From NCBI GenBank assembly GCA_021298235.1, contig JAJTDX010000007.1:611-64610 (forward strand): a stretch of 64,000 nt of DNA. Direction: 5' to 3'. The stretch's first letter is position 1; every line of letters starts with the position of its first letter. Source of the stretch: Cryomorphaceae bacterium. Its GTDB lineage: Bacteria; Bacteroidota; Bacteroidia; Flavobacteriales; Crocinitomicaceae. Below, one piece after another: positions 53,525 to 62,788 of the stretch. The notes beneath the pieces are model-generated. The model saw only the letters and a program-made list of their open reading frames with translations, did no database searches and was not told the DNA's origin. Position numbers and translations under genes: made by a program.

Positions 53525-55015
53525 ATGAGTATTAAACATAGTGTTTTAAGTATAGTAGTTTTTGTTTCATTCTCCGTTACTGCACAGTTTTGGAATATTT
53601 CTGAGGTTAAGAGACTACCCGGAACGGTGAATACGGAAGTTGCTGAAGAAAGTATTCCGGTCTTTTCAAAGGACAGCTCTATGTTGTATTTCGTTCGAAC
53701 CTATGATCCAAAAGCGGAAGGTGGGGAGTACGATCAGGACATCTGGTTCAGTCGTAAGTCCGGAGACGGATATACAGATTGTCAACTTCTGAAATCTATT
53801 AACAACAAGTATAATAATGCCGTAATTGGATTGAATGCCAATGGCAGCAATATGTACGTTCTTAATACCTATGAAGGCAAGAAGGACTTGGTTAAAGGGT
53901 TGGCGGTTTCTGCAGCAGATGGCGCAGATTGGGGTAAACCTGTAGAGATTGTCATTCCGACGCTTGATATCGAAGGTGATTTCTATGGCTTCCACGTGAA
54001 CCGTTCGGAGGACATCATTCTTATTTCTTACGCAGGACCAAATTCTGTTGGTCTAGAAGATCTTTATGTCAGTAAGAAGCAAGGAGGAACGTGGTCTGCA
54101 CCTATTAACATGGGGAATGTTCTGAATACCGCTTCATTTGAAATCTCTCCGTTCTTGAATAAAACGAGCGACACCTTGTTTTTCTCGAGTGAAGGTCACG
54201 GTGGAATGGGTGGAGCAGATATTTTCTATTCCGTAAGACTTGATGATTCTTGGACAAACTGGTCAAAGCCGGTGAATTTGGGGAATAAAATCAATTCGCC
54301 TAAGTTCGATGCGTATTTCAGTTATACGACAAATCAAATTTACTGGTCATCGAATCGCGATGGTGAACGCAGTGACATCTACATGGCCACAGTTCTGTAT
54401 CCTCCACCACTTTCGGTCTCTTGTAAGGGAATTGATATTACAAAATACGGAGCAAACGATGGACGACTTGAATCAACTCCAAAAGGAGGGGTTGGGAAGA
54501 TTACCTATAGCTGGACCAACAATTCAAAAGAACAAAATCCTTTTGGTGTAGCGAAAGGGGAGTATACGGTAACTGCCAAAGATGAGCTTGGTCAGACCGC
54601 GACGTGTACGTGCCGAGTGAATGAACCACTTCCACCCGTTGTGGAAGACCTTCAGTTGAAGCACTATTTCGAATACAACGGCGATAAGCTAACGGTCGAA
54701 GAAGGTAAATTGCTTGATTTTGTATCGAAATTAGAGACACAAATCACCAATGGACGCCAAAAAGTAACCATTAACATTTGGTCATCAGCATCCTATGTTC
54801 CAACCAAAACATTTGCTACGAATGATAAACTTGCAAGATCAAGGGCCAATCGCATTAAAAACGAGTTGACCGCTTATTTCAAGTCAAAGAACATGGCGGA
54901 TAAAGTAACAATAAAGATTGTTTCTGCTGTGGTTCAGGGACCTAAGTACGAAAAAGACTTTGAGAATACTGCGAAATACCACGATTTCCAGTACATTGAA
55001 TTGAAAACAGAATAA
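53525..55015 (+). CDS. PD40 beta-propeller plus OmpA-like protein
   Basis: Product of 496 residues with a signal peptide. Residues 30-300 hold PD40/WD40-like strands: PVFSKDSSMLYFVRTY, LFFSSEGHGGMGGADIF, YWSSNRDGERSDIY. A SprB-type short repeat region follows (YSWTNNSKEQNPFGVAKGEY). The end (LKHYFEYNGDKLTVEEG, NDKLARSRANRIKNEL) looks like a degenerate OmpA peptidoglycan-binding domain. It follows the PorP/SprF gene by 18 nt. Proteins of this kind link T9SS surface complexes to the cell wall; that role is inferred. Confidence 0.88.
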   Translation: MSIKHSVLSIVVFVSFSVTAQFWNISEVKRLPGTVNTEVAEESIPVFSKDSSMLYFVRTYDPKAEGGEYDQDIWFSRKSGDGYTDCQLLKSINNKYNNAVIGLNANGSNMYVLNTYEGKKDLVKGLAVSAADGADWGKPVEIVIPTLDIEGDFYGFHVNRSEDIILISYAGPNSVGLEDLYVSKKQGGTWSAPINMGNVLNTASFEISPFLNKTSDTLFFSSEGHGGMGGADIFYSVRLDDSWTNWSKPVNLGNKINSPKFDAYFSYTTNQIYWSSNRDGERSDIYMATVLYPPPLSVSCKGIDITKYGANDGRLESTPKGGVGKITYSWTNNSKEQNPFGVAKGEYTVTAKDELGQTATCTCRVNEPLPPVVEDLQLKHYFEYNGDKLTVEEGKLLDFVSKLETQITNGRQKVTINIWSSASYVPTKTFATNDKLARSRANRIKNELTAYFKSKNMADKVTIKIVSAVVQGPKYEKDFENTAKYHDFQYIELKTE

Positions 55016-55024
55016 GTTTTAGAG

Positions 55025-55050
55025 AAAAGGCCGCGAAAGTGGCCTTTTTT
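55025..55050. terminator. Bidirectional terminator at the end of the adhesin cluster
   Basis: AAAAGGCCGC and GTGGCCTTTT (55025-55034, 55039-55048) around a GAAA tetraloop, with a T-run. The stop codon of the opposite GT4 gene abuts it. Confidence 0.88.
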
Positions 55051-56170
55051 ATTTTATGTGTTTTTCGATCACCTTCCATACATGATTGGCCGAGTGCTCC
55101 CAATTAAAAGCCGCGCCGCGTTCTAATCCTCTACGTTTTAAATCCTGGTAAAGAATGGCATCGCTGGTTAGTTCGCTCATGCAACGGCTAATTGCTTGTT
55201 CATCAAAAGGATCACACAAAAGAGCTGCATCGCCAGCTACTTCGGGTAAGGAAGTACGGTTCCCACAAATTACCGGAACACCGCATTTCATTGCTTCCAC
55301 GATGGGAATTCCAAATCCTTCATAATAGGGAACAAATGTTAATGCAAAGGCTGCAGCAGTTACCTTACAAAGTTCTTGCTTTTCAAGATGACCGGTAAAA
55401 ACAACATCAGTTCCCAGGGCCTTCATCAGCTGCTCTAGCTCTTTATCCCTTCTCCACATGGAACTGCCAACAAGCACTATTTTCATTGAGAGTCTGTCAT
55501 GTTGTTTAAACTCTTTGAATGCACGCAATAAACGCAAAAGATTTTTTCTAGGATGTATGGATCCTACAAACAGAAAATAAGGGTTTCCTGAACTATATTT
55601 TGATCTAATCTCTCCAATGGATTTCTCATCTAGTGGGACGTATTCATCCGAAGCGCCATTCCAGCAGTAACTTATTTTAGTTGACTCTATTCCATACACC
55701 GATTGGATGTCTTCCATAGAATAATTGGAGACAGTAATAATCTCACTTGCTTTATGTGCAAAACGAGGAAAAAAGTAACGAAGATACAAACGCGCAGACA
55801 GTGGAAGGTCTTTCGGATGATGTTCAAAATTAATATCATGAATGGTAATCACTTGTTTAACCGAGCTGGACAATGAAAGGTACCCATCCGGAGAGAACAA
55901 CAGATCAATGGAGTGCTTTTTTAAAGCTTTGCGAACAGCAATTTCAAACCAATATATGAACAAAATCGGATGACGTGCAGGAGGATTTAGTACCACCGGA
56001 GTGACATTCTTTGCAAAAATGAACTTCTGATCATAAGGTCTGTCAAAGTAAAAATAGAAGTCATGCTCAGGATGTGCACATACTATTCGTTGAACAACCT
56101 CAAAGGTGTACCAGCCAAACCCTTCCATTTTTCCGGGCAACAAAAACCTGGTATTTATTGCAATTCGCAC
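55049..56170 (-). CDS. Family 4 (GT1-like) glycosyltransferase
   Basis: Product of 373 residues with a GT-B fold. The N-half has RIAINTRFLLPGKMEGFGWYT; the C-half holds NPYFLFVGSIHPRKNLLRLL, the sugar-nucleotide site VPYYEGFGIPIVEAMKCGVPVI (E-x7-E) and SLPEVAGDAALL. The sugar and acceptor are unknown. It starts with GTG, whose G is the last base of the upstream TAG stop (TAGTG). Confidence 0.9.
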   Translation of the reverse strand: MRIAINTRFLLPGKMEGFGWYTFEVVQRIVCAHPEHDFYFYFDRPYDQKFIFAKNVTPVVLNPPARHPILFIYWFEIAVRKALKKHSIDLLFSPDGYLSLSSSVKQVITIHDINFEHHPKDLPLSARLYLRYFFPRFAHKASEIITVSNYSMEDIQSVYGIESTKISYCWNGASDEYVPLDEKSIGEIRSKYSSGNPYFLFVGSIHPRKNLLRLLRAFKEFKQHDRLSMKIVLVGSSMWRRDKELEQLMKALGTDVVFTGHLEKQELCKVTAAAFALTFVPYYEGFGIPIVEAMKCGVPVICGNRTSLPEVAGDAALLCDPFDEQAISRCMSELTSDAILYQDLKRRGLERGAAFNWEHSANHVWKVIEKHIK

Positions 56171-56817
56171 TAAAAATTCAGAATATAATTCGTTCTTTTT
56201 TCTTTTCCTATGGTGGTTGAAGGTCCATGACCGCAGTACACAACCGTTTCTTCAGGCAACTTAAACATCGTGTTGAAAATGGAATCTTTCAACGTATCAA
56301 GGTCGCCTCCCGGAAGGTCCACTCGTCCAAAGCTGCCATTGAAAAGAACATCACCGTTGATCACAAAATTATTCTCTCTATTGTAATACACTACATGTCC
56401 AGGGGAATGACCAGGGGTATGATACACGTCAAACAGTATGTCTCCAAATGAAAGCTGCTCACCTCCCTGTAGAATATGTGTCGGTAAAGGTGAAGGAGAG
56501 TACCCTTCAAATCCATACACATGCGCGTACGAACTCACGGCTTTTAAAGTCGCGACATCTTCGGAGTGTAGGTAATAATCAACACCGAAAGTGCGCATTA
56601 TAAATTCATTTCCCAGAACATGGTCAATGTGCGCATGCGTACCCAAAATTGCACGTAGCGTCAAACGTTCCTCCTCAATGAATGCGCTGAGTATCTGTTG
56701 TTCTTCGCGGCTGTAAAAACCCGGATCGATAATCACAGCATTTTTATACTGATCAAAAATCAGAAAAGTATTTTCCTGAAAAGCGTTGAATTCAAATTGT
56801 TTTATTCCTATCGACAT
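56170..56817 (-). CDS. Metallo-beta-lactamase fold hydrolase (glyoxalase II-like)
   Basis: Product of 215 residues. The zinc motif is GTHAHIDHVLGN (H-x-H-x-D-H); other ligands are in TPGHSPGHVVYY, FINGDVLF-like VINGDVLFNGSFGR and VYCGHGPSTT. It resembles YcbL/glyoxalase II proteins that cleave thioesters, and the exact substrate is not known. ATG at 56817 (MSIGIKQFEF) is chosen because the -7 box lies inside the longer open frame. It leads a two-gene operon with GT4. Confidence 0.9.
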   Translation of the reverse strand: MSIGIKQFEFNAFQENTFLIFDQYKNAVIIDPGFYSREEQQILSAFIEEERLTLRAILGTHAHIDHVLGNEFIMRTFGVDYYLHSEDVATLKAVSSYAHVYGFEGYSPSPLPTHILQGGEQLSFGDILFDVYHTPGHSPGHVVYYNRENNFVINGDVLFNGSFGRVDLPGGDLDTLKDSIFNTMFKLPEETVVYCGHGPSTTIGKEKRTNYILNF

Positions 56818-56835
56818 TTTGTGTTTGTGCTTGCC

Positions 56836-56843
56836 CAAAGTTA
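56836..56843 (-). promoter_or_regulatory. -7 box of the metallo-hydrolase/GT4 operon
   Basis: TAACTTTG on the minus strand, 18 nt before the ATG at 56817. It fits TAnnTTTG and settles the start. Confidence 0.6.
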
Positions 56844-56891
56844 CATTATATTTCACGGTCTAATTATCTTCAACTTTTTGGCACGTTTATT

Positions 56892-56899
56892 TATATTTG
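56892..56899 (+). promoter_or_regulatory. -7 box of the lipoprotein gene at 56916
   Basis: TATATTTG lies 16 nt before the ATG. A TTG 11 nt above is too close to be a standard -33 element. Confidence 0.55.
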
Positions 56900-56915
56900 C
56901 CCTAAAATTTTCAAT

Positions 56916-57452
56916 ATGAAACGTATAGTTCCCTTCTTTATTCTGATTTTTCTTGCGAGCTGTGGGGTAAAAGTTCCTTACACCAATGACATTAAAGAAG
57001 AATTTAATCTTTCTTCAGTTGATAAAGTTAAGAAAGTTCAGTTCTACACTTCGGCAACAATCATAATGGAGCGAAGCAAGCAGTCTGGAAATCAGGGGAC
57101 GGCTGACGATGGTGCGCTTATTTCTAATTCCAACAAAGAACAAGACCGTGTTATTATTCCGATCAATACGAAGTGTGTTTTTGACAGTTATGGTCCAAAT
57201 GGTGAGCTCATCGTTCGTTTTGAGACTGGAGTGGGTAAAACGCTAACGTTTACTGTAAGACAAGCTCAGGCAACCAATGCAAAATACTTTTTGGTAGCAG
57301 ATTGGACAAATGAGAAGGGAGGCAAATTATCTTATGGCAACGAAACTTATTTCGCTTCATCTTCAAGTAATACAACTTACCTGATGGTCAAACGTAAAAA
57401 TCTTCAAAAAACAAAGCGTAAGGACCGCGTCGTAAAAGGAATGAAAGTTTAA
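56916..57452 (+). CDS. Hypothetical lipoprotein
   Basis: Product of 178 residues with a lipobox (ILIFLASCGVK, Cys16). The mature domain is beta-rich (VKKVQFYTSATIIMERSK, GKTLTFTVRQAQ, SYGNETYFASSSSNTTYLMV) and ends in a basic tail (KRKNLQKTKRKDR). I do not recognise the family. It stands alone, with its own promoter and terminator. Confidence 0.75.
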   Translation: MKRIVPFFILIFLASCGVKVPYTNDIKEEFNLSSVDKVKKVQFYTSATIIMERSKQSGNQGTADDGALISNSNKEQDRVIIPINTKCVFDSYGPNGELIVRFETGVGKTLTFTVRQAQATNAKYFLVADWTNEKGGKLSYGNETYFASSSSNTTYLMVKRKNLQKTKRKDRVVKGMKV

Positions 57453-57455
57453 ATC

Positions 57456-57480
57456 AAAAGGGCCGAAAGGCTCTTTTTTA
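57456..57480 (+). terminator. Intrinsic terminator of the lipoprotein gene
   Basis: AAAAGGGCC and GGCTCTTTT with a GAAA tetraloop (one G-T pair) and a T-run, 4 nt after the stop. Confidence 0.85.
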
Positions 57481-57539
57481 TTTACAATAATTTAACGCAA
57501 ATTAAACATTGAGGTATTTGAAGATGACGACCTTTGATA

Positions 57540-59594
57540 ATGATGGATTTGATCAATCGGGAATTAAGCTGGTTAAGCTTCAATGAAAGGGTACTGCAGG
57601 AGGCTCAGGACAAAAGGGTACCACTAATTGAACGTGTTCGATTTCTTGGAATTTATTCCAACAATCTGGATGAATTCTTTCGAGTCCGCATTGCAAATCT
57701 TAGACGGATGATTGCCGTGCGTAAAAGATCAGTAGATGGGTTCAAAGGAACACCATCAGAACTATATGCTGAGATTAGAAAAAAGGTTCTTAAGCAACAG
57801 GAAATATTCGAAAGTACGTATGAATCATTATTTAATGAACTTGCAGATCATGGCATTATCCGCTTGGATGAAAACTCAGTAACAGATCTTCAGCGTGCCG
57901 AGCTAAAAGACTTTTTCGAGTTAACGCTTAAGCACGCCATTGTTCCTGTCTTAATTGAAGGGAAAGTTGGCCATCTAAAGTTGCAGGATTCTGGGATCTA
58001 CCTTGCGGTAAAATTATTGCCAAAGAGAGGTAAAAAATGTAAATACGCATTAATACAAGTGCCCCCAGAATTCTCAAGGTTTTACCTCATGCGCGAAGGC
58101 AGAAAGGATTACCTGATTCTTTTGGATGACGTCATACGACTTCATTTGGAAAGTATTTTTTCAATCTTTGAGTTCACTAGAATTGAGGCGTTTACCTTCA
58201 AATTTACCCGTGACGCCGAATTAGACTTAGACGATGATATTTCCATATCTTTTATTGAAAAGATGGAGAAAAGTTTGAAGCAAAGAAAACAGGGAAAACC
58301 TGTCAGATTTGTTTATGATGAACGTATGCCCGAAGATCTGTTAAGGCATGTTTTGAAAGCGTTACAATTGCGCACAGGGGTGAATCAAATTCCAGGAGGA
58401 AAGTATCATAATTTTAAGGATTTTATGAAATTTCCTTCTTTCGATCGAAAGAATCTTCTTTTTCCTCCTCAACCCGCGCTACCACATCCAGATTTTACCG
58501 AAAACAAAAGCCTTATTGAAAGTATTCTTTTCAAAGATGTTTTATTAAACTTTCCCTATCAACGTTTTGACTACATAGTAGATCTATTAAGAGAGGCGGC
58601 AATTGATCCCTTGGTAGTATCTATAAAAATCAATATCTACCGAGTTGCCAGAAATTCTCAGGTTATGAACGCTCTGAATGCAGCCGTTGCAAATGGCAAA
58701 AAAGTGACAGTTGTTTTGGAATTACAGGCGAGGTTTGATGAGGAACAAAATTTATATTGGGCAGATAAGCTGAAAGAAAATGGTGCGAGGGTTATCTATG
58801 GAGTACAAGATTTGAAAGTGCATTCGAAGCTGATGCTCATTCATCGAAAGCAAAAAGCTTTAAACCAATATATTTCATACGTAGGTACAGGAAATTTTAA
58901 CGAAAGAAGTGCGCAAGTATACAGTGATCTGGCGTTGTTGACGTCTGATATTAATCTTGCCGGGGAAGTTCAAAAGGTATTCAGGTTATTGGAAAATAAT
59001 CTCGAGAGACCAATTTTTAAGCAGTTGATTGTTTCTCCATTGAATACACGTAGAAAAATAACTCAGCTCATTGATCAGGAAATAAAAAATGCCAAAAAGG
59101 GAATATATGCTGAAATACGTATTAAACTCAATAATTTAACGGATGTAAAAATGATTGAGAAGCTTTACGAGGCAGGCGCCGCGGGGGTAAAAATCAGAAT
59201 GATCATTCGAGGGATTTGTGGTTTGGTTCCGGGAGACAAAAAAATAAGTGAAAACATTGAGGTAATTAGTATCGTAGATCGATATTTAGAACATTCAAGA
59301 ATATTAATTTTTGAAAATGGGGGCAACCCCTTATACTACATTACAAGTGCGGATTGGATGGAGCGAAATCTCGATAAACGAATGGAGGTTGCATGTCCAA
59401 TAAAATCAAATGAGCTAAAAGATGAGTTGAATAAACTATTTGAAATTCAGTGGAAAGGAAACGTTAAAAGTCGTTTGATTAGAAAAAAAATGGATAACCC
59501 TTATCGTGTTGCTGAATCGACAGAAAAGATATTTCATGCTCAGGTAGAAACATACAGGTATTTTCAGCGGAAATGCCTCATTTCACATAAATAG
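57540..59594 (+). CDS. ppk1: Polyphosphate kinase 1
   Basis: Product of about 684 residues. It makes polyphosphate from ATP at the membrane. The N-terminal domain starts NRELSWLSFNERVLQEAQD and NNLDEFFRVRIANLRR. The catalytic part has KINIYRVARNSQVMNAL, ELQARFDEEQNLYWADKL and the phosphorylated His in VHSKLMLIHRKQ. GTGNFNERSAQVYSDLALLT follows, as in phospholipase D-type folds. ATG at 57540 or 57543 fits better than the TTG six bases earlier. Its 3' end overlaps the opposite DUF2141 gene by 17 bp. Confidence 0.96.
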   Translation: MMDLINRELSWLSFNERVLQEAQDKRVPLIERVRFLGIYSNNLDEFFRVRIANLRRMIAVRKRSVDGFKGTPSELYAEIRKKVLKQQEIFESTYESLFNELADHGIIRLDENSVTDLQRAELKDFFELTLKHAIVPVLIEGKVGHLKLQDSGIYLAVKLLPKRGKKCKYALIQVPPEFSRFYLMREGRKDYLILLDDVIRLHLESIFSIFEFTRIEAFTFKFTRDAELDLDDDISISFIEKMEKSLKQRKQGKPVRFVYDERMPEDLLRHVLKALQLRTGVNQIPGGKYHNFKDFMKFPSFDRKNLLFPPQPALPHPDFTENKSLIESILFKDVLLNFPYQRFDYIVDLLREAAIDPLVVSIKINIYRVARNSQVMNALNAAVANGKKVTVVLELQARFDEEQNLYWADKLKENGARVIYGVQDLKVHSKLMLIHRKQKALNQYISYVGTGNFNERSAQVYSDLALLTSDINLAGEVQKVFRLLENNLERPIFKQLIVSPLNTRRKITQLIDQEIKNAKKGIYAEIRIKLNNLTDVKMIEKLYEAGAAGVKIRMIIRGICGLVPGDKKISENIEVISIVDRYLEHSRILIFENGGNPLYYITSADWMERNLDKRMEVACPIKSNELKDELNKLFEIQWKGNVKSRLIRKKMDNPYRVAESTEKIFHAQVETYRYFQRKCLISHK

Positions 59595-59988
59595 AAATAG
59601 CTCGGTCTTTCTGTAATTCAACCGAGGCACTGCTGAAGCTCGGAGCACTGAATGTTTCACGCGCATTGTTCGAAAACCCATAACGTTCAACCGGAATACC
59701 GAGCATGTTCTTGTCAAGCTTACCATTGTTGTTCCTGTCGTGAAACACGGCTACTGCATACGTTCCACACTCGAGGTATTCAAATTTTACAGAAGAGGTT
59801 TTCCCGCTAATCGCTACCACCTTTCCAATAAATTGCTTATTGATCTCGGGCCAAGTATCTTTGGGTCGGTATAGGGCAATATACGATTTTCCAACATTGT
59901 CTGTAAACCCCGTCACATTCACTGTGAGTGAAACTTTGCTTGTTGGAAATAGGCCTATTAGTAAAACGCACAAGAACAAAAACTTCAT
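59578..59988 (-). CDS. DUF2141 secreted protein
   Basis: Product of 136 residues with a signal peptide (MKFLFLCVLLIGLFPTS). The mature part matches DUF2141: VTGFTDNVGKSYIALYRPKD, LECGTYAVAVFHDRNNNGKLD, and NMLGIPVERYGFSNNARETF. The DRNNNGKLD loop looks like a calcium-binding turn. Role unknown. It converges with ppk1 and overlaps its end. Confidence 0.9.
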   Translation of the reverse strand: MKFLFLCVLLIGLFPTSKVSLTVNVTGFTDNVGKSYIALYRPKDTWPEINKQFIGKVVAISGKTSSVKFEYLECGTYAVAVFHDRNNNGKLDKNMLGIPVERYGFSNNARETFSAPSFSSASVELQKDRAISIYVK

Positions 59989-60018
59989 AAACCTAAAACA
60001 ATTTCCCGAGGGAATGGT

Positions 60019-60219
60019 TCAGGGAACTTCGATCTTTATGTTACGAATTTCCTTCGTTTCCGTAGTTGAATTTATATGCTCAGAGCTTTTCAAACGATTC
60101 GAAATGAACAATAAGATGATTCCAATGACCAGAGCATATGCAACGAATTTGAGTAAATACGTCCATTTCGTTTTTGGCCTGACGAAACGTTGAAGATCTA
60201 TTTTTCGATTGTCGTTCAT
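60019..60219 (-). CDS. Small single-helix membrane protein
   Basis: Product of 66 residues: a basic N-terminus (MNDNRKIDLQRFVRPKTKW), one membrane helix (LLKFVAYALVIGIILLFISN) and a polar tail. ATG at 60219 is chosen over an earlier in-frame codon at 60258 that overlaps the galE promoter. No family known. It is divergent from galE and 30 nt upstream of the DUF2141 gene, so the two may be co-transcribed. Confidence 0.6.
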   Translation of the reverse strand: MNDNRKIDLQRFVRPKTKWTYLLKFVAYALVIGIILLFISNRLKSSEHINSTTETKEIRNIKIEVP

Positions 60220-60245
60220 CACTGCAAAGTACACCAAATAAGTAT

Positions 60246-60253
60246 TAACTTTG
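60246..60253 (+). promoter_or_regulatory. -7 box next to the galE start
   Basis: TAACTTTG matches TAnnTTTG and ends 7 nt before the galE ATG, giving at most a few nt of leader. Confidence 0.55.
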
Positions 60254-60260
60254 ATCAACC

Positions 60261-61292
60261 ATGAGTGAAAACAGGAATATTCTTGTAACCGGCGGGTGTG
60301 GATACATTGGTTCCCACACAGTCATTGAGCTAATCCATCATGGGTACACTCCTGTTATTGCTGACGATTTCAGGAATGCAAATCGAAAGGTGCTGGAGGG
60401 ATTTAATGAACTATTGTCCTTTGTACCAGAGATCCATGAAATGGATATTTGTGACCGCAAGGCAATGAAGGCTCTTTTTGCATCCAAAAAATTTCATGGG
60501 ATAATTCATTTTGCAGCAGATAAGGCTGTGGGTGAATCAGTTGAGAATCCATTGAAATATTACCATAACAACCTTGAAGGGCTGAATGTGGTCTGTGCTA
60601 TGGCGCTTGAATTTGGGGTTTTCAATTTTGTTTTTTCCTCTTCATGCACCGTTTACGGAGAACCCAACGGAGTTAAAGAAGTGAATGAAAGCTCGCCGAA
60701 AAGTCAGCCAGGCTCCCCCTATGGTAACACCAAGCTCATTGGCGAACAAATGCTTGCAGATGTGCATAACGCCTTTCCAAAGTTTAAAGTGATGAATTTG
60801 CGTTACTTTAATCCTGTTGGTGCGCATCCTTCGGGAGCTTTGGGAGAATTTCCGATTGGTAAACCCAACAATTTATTCCCATTCATTACACAAACTGCCA
60901 TCGGAAAGCAAGAATGTTTGGTAGTTTTCGGCAATGATTATCCGACCACCGATGGGACATGTGTTCGGGATTATATCCATGTATGTGATCTCGCCGAATC
61001 ACACGTTAAGGCACTGAAATTTTTGGAAAACCAATCAGGGAATTGTTTAGAGTACATCAATATTGGTACAGGTCGCGGATCTACTATTCTGGAGGTAATT
61101 CAACTTTTTGAATCACGCAGTGGTCTGAAATTGAACTGGAAATTTGGTCCAAGACGCCCCGGAGATGTGGTAGAGATTTATGCGAATGCTGATCGTTCGA
61201 GAGATGTTATTGGGTGGCAACCGAAATATTCACTTTCAGAAGCCATAGACCATGCTTGGCAGTGGGAACAACGAATTGCAGAAATAAGATGA
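60261..61292 (+). CDS. galE: UDP-glucose 4-epimerase
   Basis: Product of 343 residues. It interconverts UDP-glucose and UDP-galactose. NAD site: VTGGCGYIGSHTVIEL. Active site: SSSCTVYGEP (Ser) and GSPYGNTKLIGEQML (Tyr-x-x-x-Lys). RDYIHVCDLAESHVKAL and the substrate loop near RRPGDV fit GalE rather than a dehydratase. It begins a chain of closely linked genes (galE, OMP, tatD, ansA). Confidence 0.94.
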   Translation: MSENRNILVTGGCGYIGSHTVIELIHHGYTPVIADDFRNANRKVLEGFNELLSFVPEIHEMDICDRKAMKALFASKKFHGIIHFAADKAVGESVENPLKYYHNNLEGLNVVCAMALEFGVFNFVFSSSCTVYGEPNGVKEVNESSPKSQPGSPYGNTKLIGEQMLADVHNAFPKFKVMNLRYFNPVGAHPSGALGEFPIGKPNNLFPFITQTAIGKQECLVVFGNDYPTTDGTCVRDYIHVCDLAESHVKALKFLENQSGNCLEYINIGTGRGSTILEVIQLFESRSGLKLNWKFGPRRPGDVVEIYANADRSRDVIGWQPKYSLSEAIDHAWQWEQRIAEIR

Positions 61293-62011
61293 GCAGACTT
61301 ATCGCCATAGGATTACTGTTCGTCGCTACATTTCAATTGAATGCACAGCCCGACAATGTTCGTGAAGGAGGCAAGCCTGGGATTCTATGGAATTTTACAG
61401 GTTTACGTCCCGCAAAAGCAGGAAAGGCCATGAAGTATGATCGATTCGTATTTGATATCACTTACAACGACTGGTTGGGCGAACTTCGTTCATTTCAAAA
61501 TCAGTGGTCTTCCATCGGGCTCAATTCCAATGTCTTGTTTGACATTTCATTGAACAAGAAAAACACATTTTCTTTTGGAACGGGTATTCGACATTCTCTG
61601 TTCCGAACCGAAAACTTGTCCAATCTCTTTGTGAGCGATCCTACAGGATCTTATACCTTGGTGAAAGAAGGAAATTCGGATGCCAAACGAATTTTACTTT
61701 GTGGAAACGCATTAGGTATACCACTCGAGCTTCGATTCAAAACAAAAGGTAGAGATCATTTTAAATTTCATATTGGCGTGACACCTGCCTATCAATTGAA
61801 TATCTATTCAAAAACTGTTTTTGATAATGGAAATAGTTCAAAAGATTATCACTTTGTAGATTTAAATAGATTCTCGCTTACTGGTCATGTGCGTGTTGGA
61901 GTCCGTAACTGGGCTCTATACGGAGCATGCAGTATTAATCCACTTTTTTATAGCCGTGCAAGTACCACGTTGCATTTACTTCAATTGGGTTTGAGTGTTT
62001 CCCTCTTCTAA
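61289..62011 (+). CDS. Hypothetical outer-membrane beta-barrel protein
   Basis: Product of 240 residues with a signal peptide (MSRLIAIGLLFVATFQLNAQ). Strand pattern: RFVFDITYNDWLGE, NTFSFGTGIRHSLFR, LRFKTKGRDHFKFHIGVTPAY, ending LHLLQLGLSVSLF with a final Phe, typical for outer-membrane barrels (PorT/OMP_b-brl-like). ATG at 61289 overlaps the galE TGA; the frame upstream lies inside galE. Its stop shares one base with tatD. Confidence 0.75.
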   Translation: MSRLIAIGLLFVATFQLNAQPDNVREGGKPGILWNFTGLRPAKAGKAMKYDRFVFDITYNDWLGELRSFQNQWSSIGLNSNVLFDISLNKKNTFSFGTGIRHSLFRTENLSNLFVSDPTGSYTLVKEGNSDAKRILLCGNALGIPLELRFKTKGRDHFKFHIGVTPAYQLNIYSKTVFDNGNSSKDYHFVDLNRFSLTGHVRVGVRNWALYGACSINPLFYSRASTTLHLLQLGLSVSLF

Positions 62012-62784
62012 TGAAGTTCATCGATACACATACTCACTTATTCAGTGATTCATTTGACGAAGACCGTTCTGAAATGATTCAAAGGTCAATTTCCTTGGGA
62101 ATAAATACATTCCTTCTGCCAAATATCGATATAAGCTCGATTGAAAAAATGCATCACTTGTGTTCTGATTTCCCCAACCAATGTTTCCCAATGATGGGAT
62201 TACACCCTGGTTCTGTTGGGGAAAATTGGGAAAAGGATCTTGAAGTCATTCAATCGCATTTGTTTTCAGGCAGAAAGTATGTCGCTGTAGGAGAGATCGG
62301 CATGGATCTATACTGGGACAAGACATTTCAAAGGCAGCAAGAAAAAGTATTCCGTAAGCAGATTGCTTGGGCGAAAGAGCTAAAATTACCCATTGTCATT
62401 CACGCTCGCGAAGCTTTCGAGGAGATATTTTCCGTTTTAGATGACTTAGCCGATGGTTCTCTGACCGGTGTATTTCATTGTTTTACCGGAAACGCTGAAC
62501 AAGCAAGGAAAATAATGGAATATTCAACCTTTAAAATTGGCATCGGGGGGGTATTGACATTTAAGAAATCCGGCCTGGATGAGGTTGTAAAAGAAATACC
62601 GATGGAATATTTAGTTCTCGAGACAGATTCGCCTTATCTTGCTCCTGTCCCACACCGAGGAAAACGCAATGAAAGCGCATTTCTAATGCTCGTTGCTGAC
62701 AAGCTGGCAGAGGTGAAACAATTGAGAATTGAAGAAGTAGCGGCAATCACTACTTCGAATGCACAGGAACTGTTTAATTTGTAG
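62011..62784 (+). CDS. TatD family metal-dependent deoxyribonuclease
   Basis: Product of 257 residues. Metal ligands are seen in KFIDTHTHLFSD, AVGEIGMDLYWD, PIVIHAREAFEE, GVFHCFTGN and the final LVLETDSPYLAPVPHRGKRN. TatD proteins are 3'-5' exonucleases or similar hydrolases. It starts on the last base of the barrel gene stop, and ends 4 nt before ansA. Confidence 0.94.
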   Translation: MKFIDTHTHLFSDSFDEDRSEMIQRSISLGINTFLLPNIDISSIEKMHHLCSDFPNQCFPMMGLHPGSVGENWEKDLEVIQSHLFSGRKYVAVGEIGMDLYWDKTFQRQQEKVFRKQIAWAKELKLPIVIHAREAFEEIFSVLDDLADGSLTGVFHCFTGNAEQARKIMEYSTFKIGIGGVLTFKKSGLDEVVKEIPMEYLVLETDSPYLAPVPHRGKRNESAFLMLVADKLAEVKQLRIEEVAAITTSNAQELFNL

Positions 62785-62788
62785 TTGA

